DNA of 64,000 nucleotides from Crocodylus rhombifer (taxonomy: Eukaryota > Chordata > Crocodylia > Crocodylidae). How positions within the stretch are numbered: position 1 is the first letter of the stretch; each line of letters starts with the position of its first letter. The notes under the pieces are model-generated. The model was not told the origin of the DNA. It did not search any database and saw only the letters and a program-made list of their open reading frames with translations. The stretch spans positions 497,579 through 561,578 of the forward strand of contig JAVSML010024356.1 in NCBI GenBank assembly GCA_038503035.1, given 5' to 3'. This document shows, piece by piece, positions 45,692 to 57,496 of this stretch. A program made the position numbers and the translations under genes.

Positions 45692-46360
45692 CAAGGTTGG
45701 GCAATTACTTGGGCTGGCGGGTCACTTAATTAGTTTTGGTGACCTGTTGAGGGCCACACCTCCTTCTCCCTCTCCCTCCTTCCTGGGGTTGGGACCAGTA
45801 TGGAAGCGCAAATCCTACAGCTTTAACATGCCCTCCCACCCCTAACTTGCAGTTGGAGTCCACCTGCTTGCAGCTTTAGCCCCCCTCCCCTCACACACCC
45901 TGTGCTTCTGAGTCCAGACCTAACAGCTGCCAGCTATGTCCACAGCTGCCCAAACATAGCCAGCGGTTTCTGGGTCAAGGCTTCAGGCGCTGAGGGGCAG
46001 GGCATGCTACAGTTGTGGGCTGCTACCAGCACAGAAGCTGTAGCATACTGCACCCCCACTCCATGCCTGGAGCCTTGACCTGGAAGCTGCCAGCTGCATT
46101 TGGGCAGGTATTGACATGGCCAGCAGCTGCCAGTTCTAGACTTGAGGTGGGGTCAGGGGATGCTACAGCTGTAGATGGGTTCAGACTTCTGTGCTGGTTG
46201 CAAGCCCAGCCCACAGACAGCGAGTGTGCACTTGGCAAGCTAGAAGCAGCCCCAGCCACATGACACCATGTGGCTGCTATAGTCACTGCCCATCCGTGGG
46301 CCGGATGCATTAACTTGGTGGGCTGAATCCAGCCCATGAGCCATATTTTGCCAACCACTG
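45692..46360. mobile_element. Non-autonomous hAT transposon with perfect 8-bp target duplication
   Basis: Flanked by identical 8-bp duplications AGTTAGAT (45684-45691 and 46361-46368). Left end CAAGGTTGGGCAATTAC; right end, reversed, CAGTGGTTGGCAAAATATGG. These are the hAT terminus type CAGNGGTTGGCAA. Subterminal words GGGCTGGCGGGTCAC and GGGCCGGATG are typical of such MITEs. The 669-bp body encodes no transposase; the 82- and 111-codon frames are incidental. Confidence 0.85.
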
Positions 46361-46368
46361 AGTTAGAT

Positions 46369-49163
46369 GCTTACATTTCTACAAGAGGGCATTTTCCCCT
46401 TGAGTTTATGTAGCCTTTCCTTGGAAGAAGTCAGTAGGAATAGTAGCCAAAGATCTACATTTGGCAAATTCCATAATTTTAGGACAAATGACCAAAGACA
46501 TTTTAATTAAAGCCTTGTAGAAAACAATCTTTACTTTCTAGCCTCAGTCCATTAAATATACTTGATTGAATATTACAAAATAATTTAATGAATCAGAGCA
46601 GTGAGTTCAGTTCTGTTTTTTGTAGGTGGTATCACTCACTCATGGTTTGTGAGTGCTCACACAGTGTATTCATGGAAGTGATTGTTAATTCCCAAAGCAA
46701 ATAACTTTACCATTGCTGGTTATTCTTCAAGCGTAAGTTCTCATAAATGTTATGGTCTCTAGTCACTATTTATCATTCTTTGTCTCCTTGCTAAAAAATT
46801 TCAGTCATCCAATAAGCAAGCAGAAGCAGTAGTTTATGACTCAAGCAATCAGTGACAGATTGCTTGTGAACAAACCATAAAAAGCTAAAATGTATTAAAT
46901 TATTCAGCCAATACATTAATAGGATTCAGGATCAGTTTGCAAGTCATTTATTACTAAAATACAGTTTCTACAGATATTATTTAAAATATAATCCATTCTG
47001 CATCCTCCAAAATAGTTTGTTTTTCACAAAAGTAGGTAGCAAGATATAAGGACAAGCATTAATATAGCCATTTCTCAGGATCATGTCCTTTGGAGGCTTC
47101 AGATCCCTGTGTATCTATTATGATTACTATGGTTATAGCTATGGATACTAGGACCTGTTAGAAATACTTCAGGACACTAATTTGTTTTTTCCATTTTTTA
47201 GAGCTCCTCTTTTGAAAGGGAAGTCAAATTGTGCAGTCATATCTAGCTTCACCTTGAGTCTTAAATATTTAATTATAATACTACAAAGGGTGAAAGATGT
47301 ATTATTAAAAGGAATGCCAAACTACTTATTCCTACACAGTAGAACCATTTATGTATCATCAAAATAATCCTTGCTCTATTAAAAATATATATTTAAAAAT
47401 AAGATATAAAACTAATAAATATAGAGATCTTTGTTTAAAACTGGGTTACCTTTTGGTTTTAATAATAGGTAATAAAGGGAATAAAGATTAGTTAATTTTC
47501 ACACATGGTTTATCATTTTTCACTTTAAATGGCATCAGATGGGCAGAGCTAAGTTTACAGCCAAAAGAAAGCCACTGGCATTCCCAATAAATCAGGCTTG
47601 CCTTTCTTTTCCTCTTCCTTGAATTTGAACCAGGTGCCATGAAGTACTAGGAGAATAGTTTAATTTTTTTCCAGCAGGGAAAAATAAAAGCAATGTAAAA
47701 AACATGTATATCTTACATAAAGAGAAGGAATAAATAAAACTGTCTGGACAAGAAACCATGTCAAACAAAACCAAACGTTAACCATCTTCCTTCTAGCTAC
47801 AAGTATTGAGACTAACAAAATGGGGCCACAGGGTTTGTAAAGCAGAATAAAAGCCAATGTATTTTTCTCAAAATGGGAAATTAACTTCAGTAATTAAATT
47901 CAAAGAATGGAAATATTTAAAATATAAGGAGGACATTCAATAAAGACTGTTTTTATTAAAAGAAGTAAGTCTAAGTATTTGTCTTTCTTAGGATTCTTTC
48001 CCAAGGCCGGGGCTCTTCTAACACCTCCAGAAGAAAGAGAGGGAGAAGGGAAAAAAGTTGGTTGTATGTATATACCTGAGGATATTTGTATAAGACTGAT
48101 AAAATTTATTCACTAAGATATGGTGGAATAAATTATGTGCTGTCTTTAGGAGGCATTCCATCGATGTTGATGGGATAACACTCAGAATACCTCTCAACGT
48201 GGCTAGTGTCAATATCTCCATGTGTACACTGGGTATTACTTCTCTTTACATTATTAAAAATGTTGCTATTTTAAAATATCCAAAAGTATGTTATATATTT
48301 ACAAGACAAAGATTATGGAAACAGTCCATACCTCTGGCTGGTTGCTTACAATTTCAGTATAAGCAGAAGCTGTTAAGAGCAACAAACAATGGGTTTTTGT
48401 GGGAAGGACACAATGTGAAAAACAGTAGGGAAAGAGAAGATTAAGGTAACATTAATTACATCATTAACTAGTTTAATTATGATCACACATTGGTAGGTTT
48501 AAGTAATTGTACACACACATATAAAAATACCCTGTAATTAATTTCCATCAAAGGAAAAACATCTCAGTTCTTGAAATGAAAAGTATCCAGACGATCTGTA
48601 AATGGATTTTATGAACTGGGAACAAACAGAAGGCTTTACCTTGGAAGGGTCAGAATGGATAACCCTCCGTTCTGAAACTTAAAAACAGCCCTGACACAGA
48701 GCAACCAATTCTGAAACAGGTAAGGAAAGGAAAAAAGAAAAGGAAAGAAATAATCAGTAAAAGGGAAATAGATGTAGTATAGGATAAAATATGTCTCCTC
48801 CGTTCTCCTGCCTGCTTACAGTACAGAGAAGACAATGTAATAAGTCAGTTCTGTGAGGAAGATGCTATTTTCAGCATCCTATATTTTCTGCCACAGTACT
48901 CTGAAGGTGTATACAGAGTCATCTGGATCTTGCTCACTTTTGACAAGATTAAAATTACTTTTTCTTAACAAGAGGAGCTCGTACATTTTTATATTTGTCT
49001 GTCATCTAAAGCTTAAGAATGACCAAAATCAAGGTAACTTAACTAATTAACATAGATATAATGACCATGCCAGCTTTGCTGCTGTGACCCTTAGCATCCC
49101 TCCCCTCAATACACATTATATTTAAGAGACTATTTAAGGTGTGATAAACCTGTTAATTGTAAC
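46369..49163. other. AT-rich unique DNA, nothing recognised
   Basis: Nearly 2.8 kb without an identifiable repeat. Frames up to about 80 codons without domains. Confidence 0.6.
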
Positions 49164-49290
49164 TAGCCACATGAGTAGCTCAATTTAAGGTGTGACAGTG
49201 CAGTAAACAAGCCATAAAGTTATTCCACCTTATATGTAGAATAACTTTGTGGCTCATCTGCATCATGGCTTAAATTGAATACGTGGCCAG
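49164..49290. mobile_element. Concentric fold-back element (MITE-like)
   Basis: The inner hairpin 49211-49225/49239-49253 pairs at 14 of 15. The outer arms (TCAATTTAAG near 49180 with CTTAAATTGA near 49269, and TAGCCAC with GTGGCCA at the ends) pair around it. The architecture resembles family A but the termini differ. Confidence 0.55.
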
Positions 49291-51087
49291 GATCTGTCAA
49301 AACCTGCCTGAAAAAAATGTCTGTGAATTTTCTTATGTGAGAGTTTTGTTGCTTTCTTTGGCAGTACAAATTCCATATGCTGCTTCTGCAATGTAGTGCT
49401 TTAAAAGACTATCTTCACAGTAGAAACATGATCATCACAGACTCCTGACTGGATGTTCTTGTATTCCTTTTGTAGATTGCATAGTCCTAGCCTGTTAGAC
49501 AAAGAGGAAAGGGAGCACAGCTCTCAGTAGACAAGCAATGGGGAATTATCAGCATCCATCTTCCTTGGTTGTCTGTTATTTTGCTGAGTACTTGCTGCCA
49601 CACTAGGCACTGAGATGGAAGGTATTAGTAGCTGGTGCTGGGTAGTCAACTCCTCCTTAGTAAGAGTCCTCACCTGCCTGCTCTCTTGATGTGCTAAATG
49701 CCTAATGGTCTCTCACCTGCCACAATTTGGATGGTAATGATTATTGAGGAACAGGTCCTCAGTTCAGTCAAAAGGGGCAACCTTCACTGGCTCTATGTTC
49801 ACATGATAGGGTCATCCTATGCTCAAGCCTGTACAGTGTTTGGGATTAGGGGATCCAATCAGCAATCCACAGGACATCCAGGACAAACAGTTTTTTCTTT
49901 TCAGTTTTGCTAACTCAAAACAACAGGCAAATAATAACAAAACTACATTTATCTCAGAGTGCCTTTAGTGGCCTCCCGGCAGGGTAACTAACTGTCCATA
50001 AATTTCCAGAAAGTCCATAAAGAAAGAAGCTAAAAACACTTGCCCATAAAGTCTGTAAGAAATTTGAGTTATCTGTAAAAAAAACTAAGAAACCATGAGC
50101 TTGATTGAACATCTGTCAACAGAATAAGGCTGGGTAAGAGGTGAAGGGCAGAAAGAACAGAGCAGTGCCACTTAGTTTCTGAGCAGAAATTAAGGTTGGT
50201 ATCCTTCAGGAATCTCTCTGTCAGGGGCTTTGTGGTCTACAAGAGCCTTCATAGCTTCCCACACCACCCTCCCAGCCACATGCTTCTGCTGCATTCCATC
50301 AGCCTTGCTCTCCTTAGGGGTAGGCAGGGCTGCACAGCCCTGGGTAGTCTGAGGTACTGGACAGTGTGGCTGGAATGAAGCTGTAGGGGTGGAAGGGGAG
50401 AGAGGCAGTGGGTAGAGGTCCATGCTGAGACAGAGGGGAGCAGAGCCAGCAGGGGTCAGGCTGGGGGTGGACTGGGGTGGGGGAAGCACTGTGAGGGTAC
50501 AGTCAGAGTTATCACAGTGTGGTGGTGGGTAGGGGACCCTTAGGTGGGTTAGCATGATGTAAAACTGTTGCTATGCTCAAGTATGATTTTGGTTGGTGTT
50601 AAACCCCTACATTTGAACCCAGCCCTTGCTACTGCTGTCCAGGGTCTGGCAGAAGGGTGACATTTACATTATGTAAAACATATATCAGTAAAAAAAAGAT
50701 TGGTTGTAAGTAAAAATATATTGGGGGGTTGGCACCCCTGCCTCCAAGCTCCCCATCTGACCACTTGTGCTTCACAGTGGCTTTTCCAAAATCAGAAACA
50801 AATATCATCAAAATTTAATTCCTTCCAAGGTGCCTTTTCCCTAGTCAGCTGGGCTTCTCCCAGCTCTAAACCTTCTGGAATGACTCACAGTTCATTCTCT
50901 TCAGTTTAACCTTTATGGCTTGTAGCAGAAAGCTCCTTCTACCATCATGGCCAGGGCCTTACTGACCAGCTCTTCCTAAAGCCCAGTTTACATAGTCCCA
51001 TGGATTGCCCCTTCCAGCCCAAAGCAGCCTGGTCTTAAAGGTGCAGTACCCTTTTTCCCCACCCTCATGCTCACTGTTGAATAATGG
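49291..51087. other. Unique DNA with a GC-richer patch
   Basis: A GC-richer stretch at 50190-50560 has a 121-codon minus frame rich in proline and serine without a domain. I regard it as non-coding. No repeat ends were identified. Confidence 0.5.
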
Positions 51088-51095
51088 GATTAAGG

Positions 51096-51459
51096 CAGTG
51101 GTAGGCGCAATGGCAGATCTGTCTGGTTGCCAGACTCCATTTCCCATCAGGCCCTGCCCATGTCACTGCTGCAGGTTTCCATGGAGACCCCAGCAGTGGT
51201 GGCATCCTGGCAGTGTGGAGTGTGCAGTCACTGGATTACAGCTGTGCCCTGGCTCTGGACCATGCTGTCACGGTTACAAGATCGCAGCCATGGAGCAGCT
51301 CCCCACCCCACCACACACCCTGCCAGTTGCTGGGGCTGGACTCCATGGAAACCCTGGCTCTGAATTGTCTGCTGGAAACTGACCACAGCAACATAGGCAG
51401 GGACTGCTGGGAAATGGAGTCCACTGTGGGCCTGATCCAGCTGGTGGGCTAGACCCCTG
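51096..51459. mobile_element. Non-autonomous hAT-like element
   Basis: Left end CAGTGGTAGGCGCAATGG; right end, reversed, CAGGGGTCTAGCCCACC. Flanks GATTAAGG (51088-51095) and GTTTAGGG (51460-51467) agree at 6 of 8, as in a decayed hAT duplication. Inside, a second inverted pair (ACTCCATTTCCCATCAGGCC near 51136 against GACTGCTGGGAAATGGAGTC near 51403) gives a nested palindrome. Frames inside are incidental. Confidence 0.55.
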
Positions 51460-51467
51460 GTTTAGGG

Positions 51468-52355
51468 TCTCTCATATAGTAACCAAGCAAAAAGGGGAAT
51501 ATAAACTGCTGTTCTGTTGTTCAAATTCTTGACTGAATTCCTGATAAATCTAGCAAAATAGCTGTGATTCTCAATGCTGCACAGGCCCTTCCTATATCTC
51601 ACACCTCCAACTCACCCAGTAGCACAATATAGCATTTTGAATATTGAATTTGAAGACATTTTGAATATTGAATTGGAAGACAATTTCGTCCACAATTTCA
51701 GGAAAAGATGAAAAAACTTAACACAATACATTATGAAAGACTGCTGTGTACCAGAAGACATTCACAGCTGGCTTAGATATGAATCTAATAAAGCACTACA
51801 GGCAGTATCAGTCAGCTCTGGAGACACATAATTCTTATTGATGTACATATTGATTGAAATTTAGTTTATGACTATATTTAACCAGAACCTGCAGCAATAT
51901 AATAAAATGTACAGGGATCAAAAGTAAGAGAGACATCAGATCCACTTGTAAACAGATTAGCAGCAAGTGTTACATTATCACAAGGACAAGTTTCCCTTTG
52001 AAGAGACGCACTTTCCACTTCTGTTGTGACCAGAGAATTTTGCTGTGCACAAAATTTTGCAGTTGCAAAAGTAAGGTGAACCCCCAGATTTCTATGATCT
52101 ACACATTACTTACAGTACTCTTCCTAATCAAAATTATGCAAGCCTGTGTAACCTGTCACAACAGGAAGATGCATATTGTAGCTATCTGAGTCATCAGTTT
52201 TAATCTATAACCCCCAGTCAAAACAGGCATGAGTATTTGAAGATGGCTATGATAATGATGGTTATAGTAATGATTGTTAGAAGGAAGCTAGATTGTTCAT
52301 TAGTACTATATACTATATATTTATTTCTATAATGCATACATTTAAAGCTATTTCC
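51468..52355. other. AT-rich unique DNA
   Basis: ACATTTTGAATATTGAATT-like words are locally duplicated near 51630-51675. Nothing else recognised. Confidence 0.55.
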
Positions 52356-52415
52356 TCTAAAGAATCACAATACCTCATAATAGTCGGCTATTATGAGGTA
52401 TTGTGATTCTTTAGA
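52356..52415. repeat. Perfect 60-nt palindrome (28-bp arms, 4-nt loop)
   Basis: 52356-52383 is the exact reverse complement of 52388-52415, with the loop TCGG (52384-52387) closed by G-C. The flanks outside the arms are not complementary. No mismatch in 28 bp, so it is young, gene-converted or an artefact. The very short loop makes a conventional microRNA precursor unlikely. Confidence 0.97.
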
Positions 52416-53169
52416 TATTCTCTAGCATCACAGAAAGGATTCACACAAACAGTAAAAATCTATGTAATGCTGAGTAGTTCCCAGGTTCATATGGAATGGA
52501 ATGATGTGATAGCAATTTCTTTACCTGCAAAAGCAATTAGATGCAGTCTCACAAACTAACTGGTTACTGAGTGATGCTTACAGGAACACACAGATCTCTC
52601 TTCACACCTGCCCTGTGTGGCACATGACAAACAGTAGTGAGCTATTAGCAGTTATTGACATTTGTCAACTCTCCAGGTTTTGTAGCAGGAAAACGGAAAT
52701 GGCAGCAATCATGCCCAATTTAGTTTCTCGTGATGTCAGGACTTCATGGACTTGCACACACATCAAGAAGCACCCAGAAAAGGTTTACAGATGTGCGGAA
52801 AGCAGTCAACTATGACAGTGATGTTGCCAATGTTGCACATGGATCAACTAACGATTAAGATATCAAAAGCGATCACTGTAGCTTACTGACAGCCAGCTCA
52901 ATTGTTTGCACCTGTTTCCCCCTGCATTACACATATGTCTGGAATGGATTACCCTGGCTTGTGCTAGACGCATTTCACCTTTCCACACTATGATGTACTC
53001 CAGAACATCTCTGCTAAAGATCATGCAACTCTCTTTAGTATAGGGGTCATGAAAAAAAGAGAAGACAATCTGCTGTTTGTTTTCTCTTTGGTGAAGGCTT
53101 CCAGTTGCTAAGGTAATACCACTGAAATAAGGAGCTGCTGCACTCATCCATTGAATTCTTGACTAAAAA
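52416..53169. other. Unique DNA, nothing recognised
   Basis: Frames up to 94 codons with no domains. Confidence 0.55.
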
Positions 53170-55240
53170 CCCTAAGGGACCATGACTCGTCAGGAAGAGG
53201 AGTTGAAGAGGAGCGGTTGCTCCTTAAGGGAGCAATCTTGACAGCACAAGGGATGGCTATCCCATCTCAGAGGAAGGGTAGCAAAAGGGCGCAGGAACCC
53301 CCTTGGCTCAGCAGGGAACTCAAGAACCTCCTACACCTCAAAAGAGAGACTTATAAAGGATGGAAGGTTGGAATTATCACCAAGGAGGATTATTCAACAT
53401 CAGTCCGTACCTGCAGGGAGCAGATCAGAAAAGCCAAGGCTGCAGCTGAGCTCCATCTGGCTTCACATATCAAGGAAAATAAAAAGTCCTTTTTCAGATA
53501 TGTAGGGAGTTGGAAAAAAAGCAAGGGGAACAGCTGATAACCAAATGGGACAGCTGATAACTGACATCCAGGAAAAGGCCAACCCTGCTTAATGGGTACT
53601 TCTCATTGGTCTTTCATCAGTCCAATGGGACCGACCTGCCTAGCAAGATGCAGGACAACCAAGGTGAAGGCGTATTTATACTCAACGTTGTTGTTGATCT
53701 AGTAAAGGATCACCTTGAAAGGCTGGACACCTTCAAGTCAGCTGGTCCTGACAGATTACACCCCACAGTACTCAAGGAGCTGACAGGCATCATAGCCCAA
53801 CCATTGGCAAAAATATAAAAAAAACTCATGGCACTCAAGTGAAGTACCGAAGAATGGATAAAGGCCAATGTGGTACCCATCCTCAAGAAATTCCAGGAAT
53901 TATAGGCCAATCAGCTCAATCTCTGGTAAGATTCTCGAGAAAATTGTCAAGGAGACCCTTTCGGATAAGCTGGCCGAGGGCAACATCCTGAGGGATAGTC
54001 AGCACGGGTTTGTCGCGGGTAGGTCTTGCCTGACCAATCTCATCTCCTTTTATGACCAGGTGATGTAGCACCTGGACAAGGGAGAAGAGATTGATGTTAT
54101 ATACCTGGACTTTAAAAAAGCCTTTGATCTGGTGTCCCATGACCTCCTCATGGAAAAATTGGCCAACTGAGGCCTTGGCTACCCCACAGTCTGATGGCTG
54201 GGAAATTGGCTCTGAGGTTGGACCCAGAGAGTAGTGGTTGATGGCAGTGAGTCATTATGGCTCTCTGTAACCAGTGGCTTCCCCCAAGGATCTGTCCTTG
54301 GACCAGTTCTCTTCAACATCTTTATCAATGATGTGGACATTGGTGTCCGAAGCGCACTGGCTAAGTTCACTGATGACACTAAACTTTGGGGCATAGCGTC
54401 CACACCTGAGGACAGGCTAGTGATCCAGGCTGACTTGGATAAGCTTAGTAAGTGGGCGGATACAAACCTGATGATGTTCAATACTGATAAATGCAAGGTA
54501 TTTTACCTCGGGGGGGGGGGGGAAGCCACAGCACACTTATAGGCTCGGCAGTGATACGCTTGCTAGCACCACAACTAAAAGAGATTTGGGGGGGTCACGA
54601 CTGACCACAAGATGAACATGAGCCACCAATGCAATGTCACAGCTGGTAAAGCAAACAAAACCCTGACTTGCATTCTCAAGTAAATCTCAGGATGTCATCC
54701 TCCCACTGTACTCGGCCTTGGTGAGGCCGCAGCTGGAGTACTGCATCCAATTCTGGGCTCCACAATTCAAGAAAGATATTGAGAAGCTTGAGAGAGTCCA
54801 GAGGAGAGCCACGTGCATGATCAGAGGGCAGGAGAACAGGCCTTATGAAGAGAGGCTGAGAGCCGTGGGACTCTTCAGCCTGGAAAAGCACAGGCTCAGG
54901 GGGGACCTGGTGGCTGCCTACACAAGGGGTGTTCATGTTCATCAGGATCTGGGAGAAAGTCTGTTCACCAGAGCACCCAAGGAAAAACAAGGACCAATGG
55001 TCATAAACTCCTACAAAACCGTTTTAGGCTACACATAAGAAAAAATGTCTTTACTGTCTGAGCCCCCAAGACCTGGAATAGACTCCCTTCAGAAGTGGTG
55101 CAGCACTTACCCTGGACTTATTCAAGAAACATTTGGATGCTTATCTTGCTGGGGTCCTATGACCCTAGCTGACTTCCTGTCTCTGGGGCAAGGGGTAGAG
55201 TTGATGATCTTTGAGGTCCCTTCCAGCCTTAATGTCTATG
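53170..55240 (+). mobile_element. CR1 LINE (CR1-d), older subfamily, interdomain region to 3' end
   Basis: The longest LINE in the window, starting between the endonuclease and RT domains. Frame 53217-53537 encodes the linker (PPWLSRELKNLLHLKRETYK, then YVGSWKKSK). RT pieces follow in three frames: ERLDTFKSAGPDRLHPTVLK (53606-53818), NYRPISSISGKILEKIV (53868 on), VIYLDFKKAFD, PQGSVLGPVLFNIF, the FADD box as FTDD (TDDTKLWG), DKCKVFYLG and [19 protein letters not shown] words near 54718. In-frame stops are TAG 54066-54068 and TGA at 54168, 54192 and 54213; the TGAs stand where CGA arginine is expected. A G run at 54511-54522 coincides with a frame shift. The 3' end has GAGGTCCCTTCCAGCC and TCTATGAA near 55240. 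Confidence 0.9.
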
Positions 55241-56231
55241 AAATATATGAAATAATTAAAACATGTGCCATCTGATATCAGTCTGAGATACATAATCTAG
55301 AACCAGATCTGTTTTTGGATTCTGCTTTGAGAACAGTCTTTTCTTCCTAGACTGCAAGAAGACTGAGGAGATGTGAGTTTTCCTGGTTATATCAGACAAA
55401 AACTAGGTCTGTGCTGTATTCACACTTCCAACTTCAGTGTTTGTTGACATAGCTGAGCTACTGTTCCAAGTAGGCTTGGGTACCATAGCACTGAAAACAT
55501 GTCACTGCATATCTCACTGTGGGCGAGTTGTCCAAGTACATGCCCAATCTCCTTTATGTCTGTAGTTCAGACATAGCTTTAATGTTTGGCTAGGGACCTC
55601 AGCCAAATGTCAGCTGTCTTCAGTGAATCTATGCAGATTTAGATCAGTTGAGAGTCCAGTCTTTAATACCTCAGTTCTTCTCTAAAATTACCTGGTGTCC
55701 CAGGGCTATTGAGAGGAATTATTTATTAAATAATTGTGAGGAGCGCAGGTAGTAGTAATGGAGCAAGTCTATCTAATAAATTAACCCAACCTCAGAGTGA
55801 TCAGTAGATAGTAGAGAGGTCAAGTGTTTATATCTAGGTGGTTTGTTCTGGTGCAGATCTCAATTCTTAATAAAACAGACAAATCATCAAATTAAAGCAA
55901 GCTAATAGAGGACAAGGACTTATACCACAGAACAAGTGATGCAAGATATTTTTGTGTCCACAGCCACCCCATGTAAATAAAAGCTAAATTGGAATAGTTT
56001 ACCCCTGAATGAAACAGGGTCAAATTGTCTCTTTTCAGGAAAAGGCTCACAGTTACTCCACATCAACTGTTCTGTGGTAAATCCCTACCATTTGTTAACT
56101 CATTGTAATTTTATCTATCGTTTGTCTGTAGTCTGAGTCCCATAATTTTACTTAAATTGTCTTTGAGTAATTGTCTCCAAGTAAACTAAATTTGGGAAGT
56201 GGTAGGATGAATATATCACTATGCATATATT
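55241..56231. other. AT-rich unique DNA, nothing recognised
   Basis: No open frame of note and no recognised repeat. Confidence 0.6.
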
Positions 56232-56612
56232 AAGATAGGGCTTACAGAAACATGGTGGGATTCATCCCACAACTGGGCAGTTAGCATTAGGGGCTATTGG
56301 CTTTACAGGCGGGATAGAGAAGGAAGGAAAGGCGGGGGTGTGGCGCTCTATGTCAAGGAGCAATACATACCCTCTGCCAGCAGAATGAGGTCAGAGGAGG
56401 GGCAAGCTGAAGTGCTCTGGGTCAGGATACAAGGGGGCCGTGGGGAGAGGGATTTAATGATGGGGGTCTACTACAGACCCCTCAGTCAAGGGGAGGAGCT
56501 GGACTGGGAATTTTCGGGCCAGCTTGCAGAGGCACTTAAGACAAGGGATGTAGTTGTTATGGGTGATTTAAATTACCCAGACATCTGCTGGGAGAAACAG
56601 CCAGGTTGGACC
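56232..56612 (+). mobile_element. CR1 apurinic-type endonuclease domain fragment, frame intact
   Basis: An uninterrupted frame of about 127 codons covering the middle of the CR1 endonuclease (exonuclease III/APE-like fold), which nicks target DNA to prime reverse transcription. Motifs in order: GLTETWWDSSHNW (catalytic E of the TE pair), GGGVALYVKE, VLWVRIQG, GVYYRPLSQGEE and VVMGDLNYPDICWE (the GDLN motif with its catalytic D and N). It starts abruptly at 56232 and ends near 56612, before a family A MITE fragment, so both ends are truncated. A frame left open over this length suggests a fairly recent copy. Parts of the fold outside these motifs are missing, so it cannot be a complete enzyme. 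Confidence 0.88.
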
Positions 56613-56617
56613 ATTCA

Positions 56618-56741
56618 GTGATGCTACTGTGCACTAGTATAAATACTGCATGATAGCATATTAGCACTGTCCATTTTATGATGCACTATTGCACAGTGTT
56701 ATTAGGGTACTCTGCAGTTAGTATCTTGTGTAGACATGCCC
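56618..56741. mobile_element. Palindromic MITE, family A, 5'-truncated copy
   Basis: Ends with the family A terminus (reversed, GGGCATGTCTACACAAG). The body has repeated TGCACTA and ATTAGCACTG words typical of the family. The 5' terminus is missing at the junction with the CR1 endonuclease fragment. Confidence 0.5.
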
Positions 56742-56803
56742 AGAGGCATGAACTATTCAGCTATCAGTGTCAAGTAAAGATATATTCCAAGAAAGCTAGT
56801 ACC

Positions 56804-56925
56804 AATTCATAAATGATTCCCTGTCTAAAAGAAGTTCTAAATCAGTGATTCTCAACCAGGGTGCCACTTCACCTGGTTGAGAATCACTAATTTAGACCTT
56901 TTAAACAGGGAATCATGTATTAATT
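56804..56925. repeat. Imperfect 122-bp palindrome at a hAT end
   Basis: 56836-56860 and 56872-56896 are complementary at 24 of 25, with an 11-base loop. The pairing continues outward with small indels to 56804 and 56925 (ATGATTCCCTGT against ACAGGGAATCAT). The palindrome includes the hAT terminus CAGTGATTCTCAACC and its flank, so it is an inverted duplication of the element end together with its neighbourhood. Confidence 0.85.
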
Positions 56926-57194
56926 GCCACTGCACCCTGGGATACCTTGAGATTTTTTCAAGGGTTCTGTGGGATGCCACTCAGTCTTAGCAGTCTTAGG
57001 TGTGCAAACACAATTCACAAGATAAACCTAGAGATTTCAAATAGGAATCTATAGTGCTGACCCATTGTGGTCTTTCTGAACTCTTTGCAACAGACTAATT
57101 GTTTTATTGTTTTTCTCTAATAAAAAAATGAGTGAAAACTAAGAGCTGTCATTTTTGAGGTATGTCTTGAACCTAGGAAAGTTGGGAAATGCTA
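56843..57194. mobile_element. Non-autonomous hAT (Charlie-like) element with rearranged left end
   Basis: Left end CAGTGATTCTCAACCAGGG; right end, reversed, TAGCATTTCCCAACTTTCC. Flanks TTCTAAAT (56835-56842) and GTCTAGAT (57195-57202) agree at 6 of 8. Typical words CACCCTGGGATACC and TTCTGTGGGATGCCAC occur inside. Non-coding. An inverted copy of the left end lies at 56872-56896. Confidence 0.5.
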
Positions 57195-57496
57195 GTCTAG
57201 ATCCATAACGCAGGCCAACCAACTATGTATGTATGGCATGTATCAAATACAGGAACTGAGACATACCTGTTAGTAGCACAGATCTTTCATAATGGGATGA
57301 GTGAAAAGGACAGGGTTAAGAACATTTTGCTGTTATAAGATCCATAGGAACCAATACCATTCTTGTGCAATGGGCAAAGCCCCACCACCATGGAATTCCA
57401 AATTCAAAAGTTAAAGTCCTGGCTGGCACTAATAGCCTGTTATACTAGTCTGGTTAAGGAAGACTGGTATTTATAGACACATATGGGAATGGAGTG

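Noticed and set aside
52356..52415. MicroRNA hairpin
   Set aside because: A four-base loop and a fully perfect stem of 28 bp are not the usual precursor shape. Kept as a palindrome only.
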